Positions 17,919 through 27,556 of a stretch of 35,012 bases of DNA are shown here, in pieces (position 1 is the stretch's first letter; every line of letters begins with the position of its first letter). Under the pieces are notes generated by a model. That model had not been told where the DNA came from. It made no database searches and saw only the letters and a program-made list of their open reading frames with translations. Made by a program: the position numbers and the translations under genes. Where the stretch lies: contig CAIYXP010000034.1 of assembly GCA_903930145.1 (NCBI GenBank), forward strand, positions 1 through 35,012, read 5' to 3'. This DNA comes from an uncultured Methylococcaceae bacterium (GTDB lineage Bacteria; Pseudomonadota; Gammaproteobacteria; Methylococcales; Methylococcaceae).

Positions 17919-19085
17919 TCAAACCCCCGCCAGCGCCGAGTCCAAATCTAAAATCAAATCGTCAATATCCTCAATGCCGACGGAAATGCGGACCAAGCCG
18001 TCGCTGATGCCCAGCGCATAGCGGACTTCTTCGGGAACCGAGGAATGGGTCATGATGGCAGGGTGTTCGATCAGACTTTCCACACCGCCTAGGCTTTCCG
18101 CCAAGGTGAACAATTCGCAACGTTGCAAGAAACGTCGGGCTTCTTCCTCGCCGCCTTTCAATGCAGCCGCAATCATGCCGCCATAGCCACTCATTTGCCT
18201 TTGCGCCAAGCTGTATTGCGGATGACTGGGAAGACCTGGGTAGATGACCCGTTCGATTTTGGGATGCCGGTCCAGCCATTGCGCGATGGTGCTTGCATTG
18301 GCGCTATGCCGCTCCATGCGTATCGCCAAGGTTTTCAATCCCCTCAACGCGAGGAAGCTGTCAAACGGGCTGGCAATGGCTCCGACTGCATTTTGCAGGA
18401 AGCGCAATCGCTCGGTCAGTTCCTCGTTGCCGCAGACGACGACCCCACCGATGATGTCGGAATGACCATTCAGGTACTTGGTCGCCGAATGCAGAACTAG
18501 GTCAAAGCCGAATTCGATAGGCCGTTGCGCCCATGGGGTGGCAAAGGTGTTGTCGGCCACGGTGATGATGCCGCGTTCATGGGCGATATCCGCCACCATT
18601 TCCAGATCGACCAGATTCAACAATGGGTTGCTCGGCGTTTCCAACCAAATCATCCGTGTGTTGTCGCGGATCAATGACTCGATGGACTCCCTCGTTTGCA
18701 TGTGCGTGTAGCTGAATTCCAAGCCCGCCGAGCGCTTGCGGACTTGCTCAAACAACCGACGCGAACCGCCATAGAGATCGTCCAAGGCGATGACATGGGA
18801 ATGCGCGTCCAACAGGTCGAGAACGGTGGCTGACGCGCTCAAGCCGGAGGCGAAGGCGAAACCCGCCAAGCCGCCTTCCAAGCTGGCGACGCAATCCTCA
18901 TAGGCAAAGCGGGTCGGGTTTTGGCTGCGCGAATATTCAAACCCCTTATGCACCCCGGGGCTGGATTGAACATAGGTCGAGGTGGCAAAAATAGGCGTGA
19001 TCAATGCCCCTGTTGTAGGGTCGGGAGTTTGTCCAGCGTGAATGGCGCGGGTGGCAAACCTCAAGTTTTTTCGAGTTGATGCCAT
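17919..19085 (-). CDS. Cystathionine gamma-lyase/synthase-type PLP enzyme
   Basis: A 388-residue fold-type I PLP enzyme of the Cys/Met metabolism family. The start at 19085 (MASTRKNLRF) gives the usual length; a longer in-frame start at 19160 would extend into cysK. The PLP lysine is K203 (HSATKYLNGHSD), with the FASGLSA phosphate-binding motif near 78-84. SLGGVESLIEHPAIMTHSSVP matches the region where gamma-lyases carry a Glu (SLAELPAIM) and gamma-synthases of the Escherichia coli type differ; this favours cystathionine gamma-lyase over metB, but sequence alone does not settle it. It follows cysK by seven bases, making a cysK-lyase operon that fits reverse transsulfuration or H2S release from cysteine. 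Confidence 0.9.
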   Translation of the reverse strand: MASTRKNLRFATRAIHAGQTPDPTTGALITPIFATSTYVQSSPGVHKGFEYSRSQNPTRFAYEDCVASLEGGLAGFAFASGLSASATVLDLLDAHSHVIALDDLYGGSRRLFEQVRKRSAGLEFSYTHMQTRESIESLIRDNTRMIWLETPSNPLLNLVDLEMVADIAHERGIITVADNTFATPWAQRPIEFGFDLVLHSATKYLNGHSDIIGGVVVCGNEELTERLRFLQNAVGAIASPFDSFLALRGLKTLAIRMERHSANASTIAQWLDRHPKIERVIYPGLPSHPQYSLAQRQMSGYGGMIAAALKGGEEEARRFLQRCELFTLAESLGGVESLIEHPAIMTHSSVPEEVRYALGISDGLVRISVGIEDIDDLILDLDSALAGV

Positions 19086-19092
19086 GCCGGGA

Positions 19093-20025
19093 TCAATCCG
19101 CCAAACCAGCAAACAGCGCGGTGCTGAGATAGCGCTCGCCGAAAGAAGGAATGATGACAACGATCAACTTGCCTTCATTCTCTGGCCGTTTGCCCACCTC
19201 TATGGCTGCCCATAGCGCGGCCCCGGAAGAAATCCCCACCAACAAACCTTCCTCTTTGGCGGCACGACGGGCAGTGACAAAGGCATCTTCGCTTTCGACG
19301 CAGACAATCTCATCATAGACATTGGTGTTCAAGATGGCTGGCACGAAACCCGCCCCTATGCCCTGTATGGGATGCGGACCCTTCGCGCCTCCTGACAACA
19401 CGGGCGATGCGGCTGGCTCGACGGCATACACCTTGAAACCGGGTTTACGTGCCTTCAGCACTTCACCGACGCCGGTGATGGTTCCTCCCGTACCGATGCC
19501 GGACACAAGTATGTCGACCTTGCCGTCGGTGTCGCGCCAGATTTCCTCGGCAGTGGTATTGCGATGGATTTCCGGGTTGGCAGGATTTTTGAATTGTTGC
19601 GGGATGAAGTAGCGCGGGTCAGAAGCTGCCAATTCCTCGGCACGGCGAATTGCTCCGCCCATGCCTTCCGAACCGGGGGTCAAAATCAATTCCGCCCCAT
19701 AGGCGCGAAGCAGCATGCGCCTTTCCTTGCTCATGGTTTCCGGCATGGTCAAGATCAGCCGATAACCCCGTGCGGCGCAGACCATGGCTAAGGCAATGCC
19801 GGTATTGCCGCTGGTCGGTTCGACGATGATGGTGTCTGGCTTGATCAACCCGGCTTTTTCGGCGGCATCGATCATTGCCGCACCAATGCGGTCTTTGACA
19901 CTATGGGCCGGGTTGTAAAACTCCAGTTTGGCGACAATTTCCGCATTGACATCTTGGGCAAGGCGGTTGATGCGGACTAAGGGTGTATTGCCGATCAGGT
20001 CGGTGACGCTGTTTGCTATAGCCAT
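19093..20025 (-). CDS. cysK: Cysteine synthase (O-acetylserine sulfhydrylase)
   Basis: A 310-residue PLP enzyme making cysteine from O-acetylserine and sulfide. The PLP lysine is K44 ([10 protein letters not shown]), SGNTG (72-76) binds the substrate carboxylate, and [17 protein letters not shown] is the phosphate loop. [20 protein letters not shown] is typical of the CysK rather than CysM branch. It is first in a two-gene operon with the gamma-lyase-like gene. In such pairs the sulfhydrylase-type enzyme can also act as a cystathionine beta-synthase with O-acetylserine, as in mccA-mccB; this is an inference. An ISAs1 remnant lies about 140 bp upstream. Confidence 0.93.
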   Translation of the reverse strand: MAIANSVTDLIGNTPLVRINRLAQDVNAEIVAKLEFYNPAHSVKDRIGAAMIDAAEKAGLIKPDTIIVEPTSGNTGIALAMVCAARGYRLILTMPETMSKERRMLLRAYGAELILTPGSEGMGGAIRRAEELAASDPRYFIPQQFKNPANPEIHRNTTAEEIWRDTDGKVDILVSGIGTGGTITGVGEVLKARKPGFKVYAVEPAASPVLSGGAKGPHPIQGIGAGFVPAILNTNVYDEIVCVESEDAFVTARRAAKEEGLLVGISSGAALWAAIEVGKRPENEGKLIVVIIPSFGERYLSTALFAGLAD

Positions 20026-20168
20026 GGGAACTCTCTTTGCTTGGGTATTCTTGGAAAATTAGGTCGGCGGCGGTTTTTCAATCAAGCCTTGGCTTACATT
20101 ATCTCTCAAGCGAATAGAGAACGTTAAGACGAATTTGGAATTTGCAAGTAGAAGTAGGTCGGCACACA

Positions 20169-21200
20169 GGGCAATCGCGCTATCTAGCCCTTGACAATTT
20201 GATAGTGTAAGGTATCGGGTTTTTCCCGATGCTTGCCGATGCTGCCCGACCCGCGCCCCTATTTTGCCGAACTGAACGACCCTCGCCGTGAAACCAAGAA
20301 CAAGCTGCACAAGCTCGGCGACATTTTGATGATTGTGTTGTGTGCCGTGTTGAGCGGCATCGAGGACTGGGTGGGGATGGAGGAGTTTGCCCTGCAAAAG
20401 GAGGGCTGGTTCCGCGGGTTTCTGGAGTTGGAGAACGGCATCCCCTCGCACGACACGATCAGCGACGTGATGGGCCGGATCGAGCGCTACTCTTTTGCCG
20501 ACGCCTTCATGCGCTGGGTCCGCGTGGCCCTGCCGAGCCTGTCGGGGGAGCAGGTCTGCGTGGACGGCAAGACGCTGCGCGGCAGCCGCGAGGGTGACAA
20601 GGCCGTCCATTTGGTCAGCGCCTACGCCGCCAAGGCGCGGCTGGTGTTGGCGCTAGCCAAGCGGTGGCGCACAAGTCGAACGAAATCACCGCGATGCCGG
20701 ACGTGCTGTCGATGCTGGACTTGGAAGGGGCGCTCGTCACGACGGACGCGATGGGTTGCCAAAAGGCCATCGCCCGCATCGAGACCCGCCGCTACAGCCT
20801 CAGCAGCGACATCGGCTGGCTGGAGCAGAGGCCGGAATGGGCGGGGCTGGCGGCCGTAGTCGACCCGCATGGTCGGAGACAAGGCCTCGGTGGAATGCCG
20901 CCACTACCTGTGCCCGTTCACCGGCCTGGAGCGTTTTGCGGAGGCCGTGCGCGGGCATTGGGGTATCGAGAACGGCCAGCATTGGGTATTGGACGTGCAG
21001 TTTGGTGAGGATGCCAACCGGGCAAGGAAGGACCATTCGGCAGAGAACCTCGCCCTGGTCCAGCGCATGACCATGAACGTGATCAAGCATAACGGCCCGT
21101 CAAAAGACAGCCTCCGCCGCCGCAAACTCCGCGCCTCACTCAATGATGGTTACCGGTATGAGTTGATCTTTGGGAAGCCGCCCACATAGCGCGATTGCCC
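20169..21200 (+). mobile_element. Decayed ISAs1-family insertion sequence
   Basis: The ends are a perfect 15-bp terminal inverted repeat, GGGCAATCGCGCTAT at 20169-20183 and its complement at 21186-21200; allowing one mismatch it extends to CAGGGC at 20167. The element is about 1.03 kb, shorter than the usual 1.2-1.3 kb. No target duplication is visible at either possible boundary. A hairpin (ATCGGG-T5-CCCGAT, 20214-20230) lies just before the transposase start. Confidence 0.88.
20233..21189 (+). pseudogene. ISAs1-type transposase, broken by two frameshifts and a deletion
   Basis: Three reading frames together make an ISAs1 transposase. The first (to about 20656) carries the family start (PDPRPYFAELNDPRRETKNK) and [22 protein letters not shown] one-base loss near 20656 shifts to [20 protein letters not shown], with TTDAMGCQ. 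In this second frame a stretch present in relatives, the KGNQ-containing loop, is absent: QKAIA is joined straight to [16 protein letters not shown] second shift near 20868 leads to [12 protein letters not shown] and the catalytic-type [19 protein letters not shown], ending at 21189. The acidic residues of the DDE set sit in different frames, so the gene cannot make an active protein. Confidence 0.88.
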
Positions 21201-21391
21201 AGGATGTCACCTCCTCACCAATCATTTTTGAATTGTTATAAGGTTTTGCACTATTTGCCAAGATAACTTTCCAAAAATTTACTTAAAAATCAGATTTTTT
21301 CCGATATACGCGGCAACGTCATCTTTGAAATAATATCGACACGGAGAAATCCGCCATCAACAACAATAAATTTTTTCAAAGGGGAAAAACA
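21201..21391 (+). promoter_or_regulatory. AT-rich leader of the Rhs gene
   Basis: This stretch between the IS right end and the Rhs start is clearly AT-rich and holds no gene. An AAGGGG Shine-Dalgarno sequence precedes the ATG at 21392 by about eight bases. The promoter must lie here or inside the IS remnant. I could not assign a specific -35/-10 pair. Confidence 0.5.
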
Positions 21392-24300
21392 ATGTCTTCA
21401 TCCAACAACGATACCAACAAACCTGTTGCGAACCCAGTGACGGTTCAAGCTCCAACCACTGCGGGTGCTGCGGTCCATGCTGCCTTGGGCGATTCCGCCC
21501 TCGGAGATGATAATGTCAACCCCTGCCTAGGCACGACCCTCAACTCGTTCACTGACAATGTCAGCGTCAACAACATGACCGGGGAAGTGTCGGTGCAGGT
21601 TCCTTTGGTCAATCGGCCCACCCAGCAAGGCTTGGGTCCCGATTTAGCCTTCAGCCTCGCCTACAACAGCACCAGCCCCGGTGCAACCTCGCAAATTGTC
21701 AGCCCTTATTTGCAATTTCTGTCACCCTATTTCTCGGATAACTCCGACAAAGAATGGGTGGCGGGCAGCCTGGAAATTGACTGGGACCTGGATTTGCCTG
21801 CCATCATTGTCACTGATGTCAGCAGTACCGTTTATACTTTGCGCTTTCAAGGGCAAAGCTATCAGGCCAACACCAATTCCGATGACAGCAGTTCGTCTAA
21901 AACCGATTTTTATTACGCGAAAGATTTGGAAAACGCCAACAAGCTCCAGCTTTCGTATACCTCTGGCAGTAATATCAAAAACGGGGTCACGGTGATCACC
22001 GCGGACGGGACTCGATATAGCATCAATACTAAAACACCCCAAGGCCATTATTTGCTCACTTCCATCACCAAAGCCAATGGCAATTCACTGAGCTTTCACT
22101 ACACCGCACCCGCCTATTCGACGAGTGCCGGTGTGGTCACGCCGGGCAGCCTGACCGTGAAAGACAATCAGGGCACCCAAGTGGTTAGTTTGGTGGCGAC
22201 CTATACAGGGGGCATCGGTTTAGACTACATCCCATGCCTGCATGTCAACTACTCCAACCCCGCCAGCGCCGCCAGTGGCAGTGTCTATGATATTTTTGCG
22301 AAAATGAGCCTGAACCAAGACATGGTTTCATTTTCGTCTTCGGGCAGTGCGCTGACCGCAAGCACGCCTTACCACTATGCCTACACCAGCGTCAGCGTCG
22401 GTTCGACTAAATATTACAAGCTGTCCACCGTCACTTATCCCACTGGAGCCTACACCCAGTTCAATTGGCTGAAAGGTGGGTATGTGGTGAAGTACGGCGT
22501 GGTGCATATCACCGAATCGGATGGAACTATCGATCACACCTTCCAATATTCATTCGCCCCAGTGGACACCCAAGTCTATTATGATTATCTAGGTAATCAG
22601 CTGTGGTCGAACCAGTATTACTACAGCGAAGACCAGGCGAATGGTGTCACCAGTGGCGGCGATAATAACGGGGCGACCTTCCAATGCCCCAATATGCATT
22701 ATTTTGACACCAACGAGATGTCCAAAGGCGTGCAAGCCACCAACAATTGGTTAGACCCGCTATTCCATAGCTCAGAATGGAACTGTAATTGGAATATTAT
22801 AACTGGTAAGCCGTTCTGTCAGAACGGGGGATGCTTTGAGTCGGGCAATGTCTCGCAGTTGATCAATGGGCAAACCTTTTCGGTCTATCAGATCACCACG
22901 TATCCCGACGGCGTTATGACGAAGACGGTCAACACCTACGACGCGCTCCAGCGACTAAAATCCACTCAAGTCATCACGGGCAATGCTTCAGCTTCTGCCT
23001 ATCCAGTTGCCACCACCACTTACCAGTATCCGGTGAATGTCAATCAACTAGGCGAGGGGCCAAACGGCGATTTGACTTACCATAATTATGGCCTGCTGCC
23101 ACCCAATTTCAACAAGCCGACCCAAGTGCAAACCACCAGTTTTTCCTTGTTCAATGGCAATCCGATAACGGGAGGAGATCAAACGACGACGACGACCAAC
23201 CAGTATGACGCGCATGGCAACTTGACCAGTTCAACGGTGTCCAGCGGCGTGACGACGGCTTACACCTATTATCAAGGCACTAAGCCCTGTGGCATCAACC
23301 CGTACATCACCAGCATTTGCACCACACCCAGCTCCCTGCCCAGCGTCGGCATTTTGGGTTCCTTGTCCGCAGCTCAATTTGTCACGCCGGGTTCCAGCCC
23401 TCAAGCCATCACCAGCAACATCAGCAGCACCAGCTACACGACGATGTTCGGCGGCGGGGTCATTTTGCCGCTCACCCAAACCTCCCTATTGAACGGCAGC
23501 ATCAATGGCCCGGTCACGCGCACCCACGCCTATGACAGTCTGGGACGGGTCAGCAGTGTGGTTGAATCCGGGGATTTTGGCACTTGCACGCAAACCATGA
23601 GCTACAGCCTGGATGCCCAGGGCAACCAGACCATCACTACAACGACAAGCTACGGCGGCGGCGCGACCGGCCCGACCCTGCCGACCACGGAAGTGGTTGA
23701 TTTCCTGGGGCGGACGATTTCCTCCACCGACAACCTGGGTCGGACGACGCTGTATCAATACGATAGCTTAGGACGCATCACCCAAGAAACCGATCTGGCC
23801 AATCTGCCGCCGGCCTGGCAACTGGGGACCACCTATGCCTATGAGATAATCACTGGCAATGCCTCCACCACTGGCGGAACCAGGACTACCGTCACCACAC
23901 CGAACGAAGCGCAGGTCATTTATACCTTTGACAGCGTTGGTCGCCAGACCAGCAACCTGATCAGGCCGGTGACCGTGGTGCAGCACCTCGTTCGCAGCTT
24001 TACCTATGCCACTAAAGCGGCGGATGGCGGGCCTTGCGGCAACCAAATGACGGCTTCGACAACCCACATCGCCGACGGCAGCAGCGTGACGGTTGACTAT
24101 TACTACAATGCTCTGGGTGATTTGATCGCCTCCATCCCACCGGCGGGCTCGCCGGGTTTGGCGCAGGCGACGATTAATCTTGTGGCGGGGAATTATGCCT
24201 ACGCGCTGACATTCAACTTCACCTATGCCCCCCAGTCGAACTCCCCGATCACCCCCTACGGCTTGGCCAGCTTGGTGCAGAAGGATGCCATCACTGGGGC

Positions 24301-27300
24301 CACCGCCAACATTTACAACTTCGACAGTCAGGCGCTGCAACTCGGCAATGCGTCTGGCAACACCGTAAACGATGTGCTGAGTGGCATGAATTTTAGTTCC
24401 TATTTGTTAAATGCTGATCTTTCCGTCAACACGGCGGCACTAATGACGGTGGCGAATAGCGCGACGACCACCGCCTACACGTATGACACCTTGTTCAGGC
24501 TGGTGGATGAAACTCTGACCGGCGCAGGTACTGGCAAATCGCTGACCACGACCCGAGGCTATGACAGCAATGGCAGACTGACGCAAATGCAAGACCCGAA
24601 GGACAACTTGTTTACCCTGGCCAACGACGCGATGGGCAATCCGACCCAGTTGTCGGTGGCGACCCCAGGCGGGGGGAACTACTATTTGGCGACCGCCAGT
24701 TACAATGCCGCCGGTCAGAAAACCAGCTACGCTAACACGCCCTCGACCACGGCGAATGTCAACCCGATCACCTACACCTACGATTCGACGACGGGTATGC
24801 CGCTCACCGAAACCGACGCGCTGGGCAACACCATCCATTACCTTTTCTACCCGACTGGCTTGTTAGCGGCGGCCTGGAGCCAGGTGGAAACAGGTTATTA
24901 TTTGTGGACAGCGGTGCAATACGATTCATATGGCTCGGTGCTGTTTCAAAGGAATGGGGCTATCAGTACTCAACCTTCGTTGACCAACCTCAAGCCTTAC
25001 CCGGCGGATGCCATCTATAGCTATACCTACAACGAAGACGGCCAACTCGTCACCAAGACTGTGCAATACTTTGATCAACAGCTCTGTACGACCACCTACG
25101 GTTATGACGATTGTGGCAACATGAACACCTACACCGACCCGTTTGGGCAGACAATCAGCGCAAGCCTGGACCCATACGGCAGGCAATCGGCGATGCAAGC
25201 CACTGTCCAGGGCACGCTGCTGCACCAACTGCAATTTGCCTATGACAGCCTGGGAAGACTTTCCAGCTTAGCTAAAACCAGCCATCAAAGTTGTCAAACG
25301 CCACAAGGCGTTGCTGAATCTTTCCAGATTCAAAGCAACCGCAGCTATAGTTATGACCATTTGTTGCGAACCGTTGGTGTGTCCGATCTAACCGCCACGC
25401 CCAACCTCTCTAACAATGGTCTGACTAACTTTGGACAAAATCTTAAGTACAACCTATGGGGGAATGTCACCGCCAATAACCTGCAATTCCTTGATCAAAA
25501 CGGCAGTGTGCTGGGCGAGCTTGACCAAGGCTACACCTACGATCAGTTTGACCGGCTGACGGGTTATAACGTCAGTCCGTCGGATTCCAGCTTCCTGCCC
25601 GGCGATGCCAAGGGCCATAAGATCGTCGCCCAAACTTTTGCCTATGACGGACTGGATAATACGCAATCCGTCACGACCGCCTATTTGGACGGGACCAGCG
25701 CAAGCGCCCCGGTGACGACCGAAACGGTGAGTTATGGCTATAACGCCAGCCTGCCGTTCCAATTGGAATCGGTGTCGGGGTACGCCGCGATGGCGTATGA
25801 CACCCTGGGCCGGGCCACTACGGATGCCTATGGCAATAGCCTGGTTTACGATGCCGCCGGTTATGTCAGCACGATCACGCAAAGCAATGGCGAGGTGATT
25901 AGCTACAGTTATGGGCCGGATCGCATCCCGTTTAAAGAGACATCCAGCGACGGCACTAGCCTGTATACCTATCTGACCGATAACAGTGTGACGGCACGCG
26001 CAGACAATACTGGCAAAACAGCCATCAAAACCTTGATTGGCTTTGGGGGTCCAACCCAGTTCACCACGCTTGATTTGTTGGGCAACCCGGTCTTGACAAA
26101 ATCCTATCAAGCGGAGTACCCGAACCTTAATGCCCAAGTCCCCACCGTGCAAGAAAGCGTCAGCCTGCAAAACGTTTATTCCCCGACCGGCATCCAGACT
26201 AACTTAAAGGGTGCAAACCCCTCCGCCGGGTATCCGCAAAACCTGCAACCCGCTACCGGCAATGGCTCGCCTTTGTTGGTGGACAACCTAACGGGCGGCG
26301 GTCTGGGGCTTAACAACGAGATCACCGACCCGCTGACCGGCTATCAAATCTTGGGCGGCTACCGGGCATACGACCCTAATCTAGGGCGCTTCAATAAACC
26401 TGACAGCTTTTCACCGGGTATCGCAGGTCTAAACCCCTATGCCTACACCAGCAACCAGTTTGTCGGTTGCTCCGACCCGACCGGCCACTACACCTACACC
26501 TACAAAAGTTACGGCGTGGCCAAGCGGGCGATCAAGAGAAGGGCGGAGGAGCAGGATAGTTTCTGGCAACAAGTGGCTAGTTCCTACAAGTCGGTGCTGG
26601 TCAACCTGATCAAGCATCCGACCAACCCCAGCAGCTATGTGGCCGCCGCCATGCTGGCCCAAAACCCCACCTCCCCCATCTTGGCGGCGGTGGCTTCCCA
26701 ACTGGGGCAAGCCAGCCCGGTGGGGGCGGTCATTGCGGGGGCTTATGCCGGTGTGCAAACAGCGGTGGACGGCGTTTGCACGATGGGCGTGGTCAGCTAC
26801 AATCCGCAAACCGGCCTGGGTAGCCTGAACACCGCAGGGGCGGGCAATATGCTCGGCATGATGAGCCTGGGCTATCTGAACATGTCGCCGAATGGCACGG
26901 TGCAAGTCCATGCCGGTCATAGCTTTTTGACCCATTTGAAAAATGAAGGCAAAGGTGCGGCTGACATGCTGGAAAACATCATCGGCGGCATAGCCGGGGT
27001 CGGCATCGGCCTGTGCTATGACATGCCGGTGGATTTTATGAAGGGCGAATATTATCAGGCCGGCTTCGCCATAGGGATGAACACCGCGTTGTTGGTCTCC
27101 ATGATCGCCGCGCCAGAAGACGCCCCGGCCGAGGCTGGCGCCGCCGATGCCGGGGCAGATGCCGCCTCCGCAGAGGAGGCCGCCGCCGCGACCAAAGCCA
27201 GAACCGCCGCCAAAGAGCTGGAAAATTTGCCGCATAACAAAGCAGAGGCTTTCACCCAGAAATTTATATCATCAGCCGCAGACGATGCCAAACTGACAAA

Positions 27301-27556
27301 GGGTGTGCAAGGCTATGGAAAGGCCGTGGACAGGACGTTTAGCGGAAAGATAGGCTCCAAGGCATGGCGCATGATTAAGGCCAAACGGTTCACCGATTAT
27401 GCGGCGGAATTCCTGGGCGGCAAAATCGGCAGCGGGATCACCAACCTCGGCACCTACTCCAACTTGAATATGACCGACCCGCGCAGCCCTTGGTCCACGG
27501 CGGCTTGGCAGAACCAGCTTTACCGCCAAGGGCCGTACACCCCTGACAAGAACTAG
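21392..27556 (+). CDS. Giant Rhs/YD-repeat protein with unidentified C-terminal region
   Basis: A 2054-residue protein with at least a dozen YD repeats between about residues 520 and 1560 (for example YDSLGRVSSV, YDSLGRITQE, YDSNGRLTQM, YDTLGRATTD). The Rhs-associated core follows near 1645-1700 (DPLTGYQILGGYRAYDPNLGRFNKPD, then NPYAYTSNQF, SDPTGHY with D1695). YD repeats form a closed shell around a C-terminal toxin that is cleaved off at the core. Here the last 350 residues are variable: Gly/Ala-rich hydrophobic segments, an acidic Ala-rich stretch, and a basic final 100 residues. No known toxin motif is recognisable. The N-terminus lacks a signal peptide or PAAR-like segment, so the export route is unclear. 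A good Shine-Dalgarno sequence supports the start. No immunity gene is visible downstream. Confidence 0.92.
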   Translation: MSSSNNDTNKPVANPVTVQAPTTAGAAVHAALGDSALGDDNVNPCLGTTLNSFTDNVSVNNMTGEVSVQVPLVNRPTQQGLGPDLAFSLAYNSTSPGATSQIVSPYLQFLSPYFSDNSDKEWVAGSLEIDWDLDLPAIIVTDVSSTVYTLRFQGQSYQANTNSDDSSSSKTDFYYAKDLENANKLQLSYTSGSNIKNGVTVITADGTRYSINTKTPQGHYLLTSITKANGNSLSFHYTAPAYSTSAGVVTPGSLTVKDNQGTQVVSLVATYTGGIGLDYIPCLHVNYSNPASAASGSVYDIFAKMSLNQDMVSFSSSGSALTASTPYHYAYTSVSVGSTKYYKLSTVTYPTGAYTQFNWLKGGYVVKYGVVHITESDGTIDHTFQYSFAPVDTQVYYDYLGNQLWSNQYYYSEDQANGVTSGGDNNGATFQCPNMHYFDTNEMSKGVQATNNWLDPLFHSSEWNCNWNIITGKPFCQNGGCFESGNVSQLINGQTFSVYQITTYPDGVMTKTVNTYDALQRLKSTQVITGNASASAYPVATTTYQYPVNVNQLGEGPNGDLTYHNYGLLPPNFNKPTQVQTTSFSLFNGNPITGGDQTTTTTNQYDAHGNLTSSTVSSGVTTAYTYYQGTKPCGINPYITSICTTPSSLPSVGILGSLSAAQFVTPGSSPQAITSNISSTSYTTMFGGGVILPLTQTSLLNGSINGPVTRTHAYDSLGRVSSVVESGDFGTCTQTMSYSLDAQGNQTITTTTSYGGGATGPTLPTTEVVDFLGRTISSTDNLGRTTLYQYDSLGRITQETDLANLPPAWQLGTTYAYEIITGNASTTGGTRTTVTTPNEAQVIYTFDSVGRQTSNLIRPVTVVQHLVRSFTYATKAADGGPCGNQMTASTTHIADGSSVTVDYYYNALGDLIASIPPAGSPGLAQATINLVAGNYAYALTFNFTYAPQSNSPITPYGLASLVQKDAITGATANIYNFDSQALQLGNASGNTVNDVLSGMNFSSYLLNADLSVNTAALMTVANSATTTAYTYDTLFRLVDETLTGAGTGKSLTTTRGYDSNGRLTQMQDPKDNLFTLANDAMGNPTQLSVATPGGGNYYLATASYNAAGQKTSYANTPSTTANVNPITYTYDSTTGMPLTETDALGNTIHYLFYPTGLLAAAWSQVETGYYLWTAVQYDSYGSVLFQRNGAISTQPSLTNLKPYPADAIYSYTYNEDGQLVTKTVQYFDQQLCTTTYGYDDCGNMNTYTDPFGQTISASLDPYGRQSAMQATVQGTLLHQLQFAYDSLGRLSSLAKTSHQSCQTPQGVAESFQIQSNRSYSYDHLLRTVGVSDLTATPNLSNNGLTNFGQNLKYNLWGNVTANNLQFLDQNGSVLGELDQGYTYDQFDRLTGYNVSPSDSSFLPGDAKGHKIVAQTFAYDGLDNTQSVTTAYLDGTSASAPVTTETVSYGYNASLPFQLESVSGYAAMAYDTLGRATTDAYGNSLVYDAAGYVSTITQSNGEVISYSYGPDRIPFKETSSDGTSLYTYLTDNSVTARADNTGKTAIKTLIGFGGPTQFTTLDLLGNPVLTKSYQAEYPNLNAQVPTVQESVSLQNVYSPTGIQTNLKGANPSAGYPQNLQPATGNGSPLLVDNLTGGGLGLNNEITDPLTGYQILGGYRAYDPNLGRFNKPDSFSPGIAGLNPYAYTSNQFVGCSDPTGHYTYTYKSYGVAKRAIKRRAEEQDSFWQQVASSYKSVLVNLIKHPTNPSSYVAAAMLAQNPTSPILAAVASQLGQASPVGAVIAGAYAGVQTAVDGVCTMGVVSYNPQTGLGSLNTAGAGNMLGMMSLGYLNMSPNGTVQVHAGHSFLTHLKNEGKGAADMLENIIGGIAGVGIGLCYDMPVDFMKGEYYQAGFAIGMNTALLVSMIAAPEDAPAEAGAADAGADAASAEEAAAATKARTAAKELENLPHNKAEAFTQKFISSAADDAKLTKGVQGYGKAVDRTFSGKIGSKAWRMIKAKRFTDYAAEFLGGKIGSGITNLGTYSNLNMTDPRSPWSTAAWQNQLYRQGPYTPDKN

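Noticed and set aside
17755-18021. Plus-strand frame of 88 codons after the membrane protein
   Set aside because: It overlaps the end of the gamma-lyase-like gene on the other strand and has no family match or ribosome-binding site.
20059-20610. Minus-strand open frame of 183 codons across the IS start
   Set aside because: It mirrors the transposase reading frame and its protein (repetitive His/Gln/Ala) has no family features.
20159-21210. Target-site duplication of the IS
   Set aside because: Eight- and nine-base flanks compared at both possible end positions do not match.
23768-24340. Long minus-strand frames inside the Rhs gene (also 25454-26170 and 26429-27235)
   Set aside because: The plus-strand frame is a continuous 2054-codon protein with YD repeats; the antisense frames are compositional shadows.
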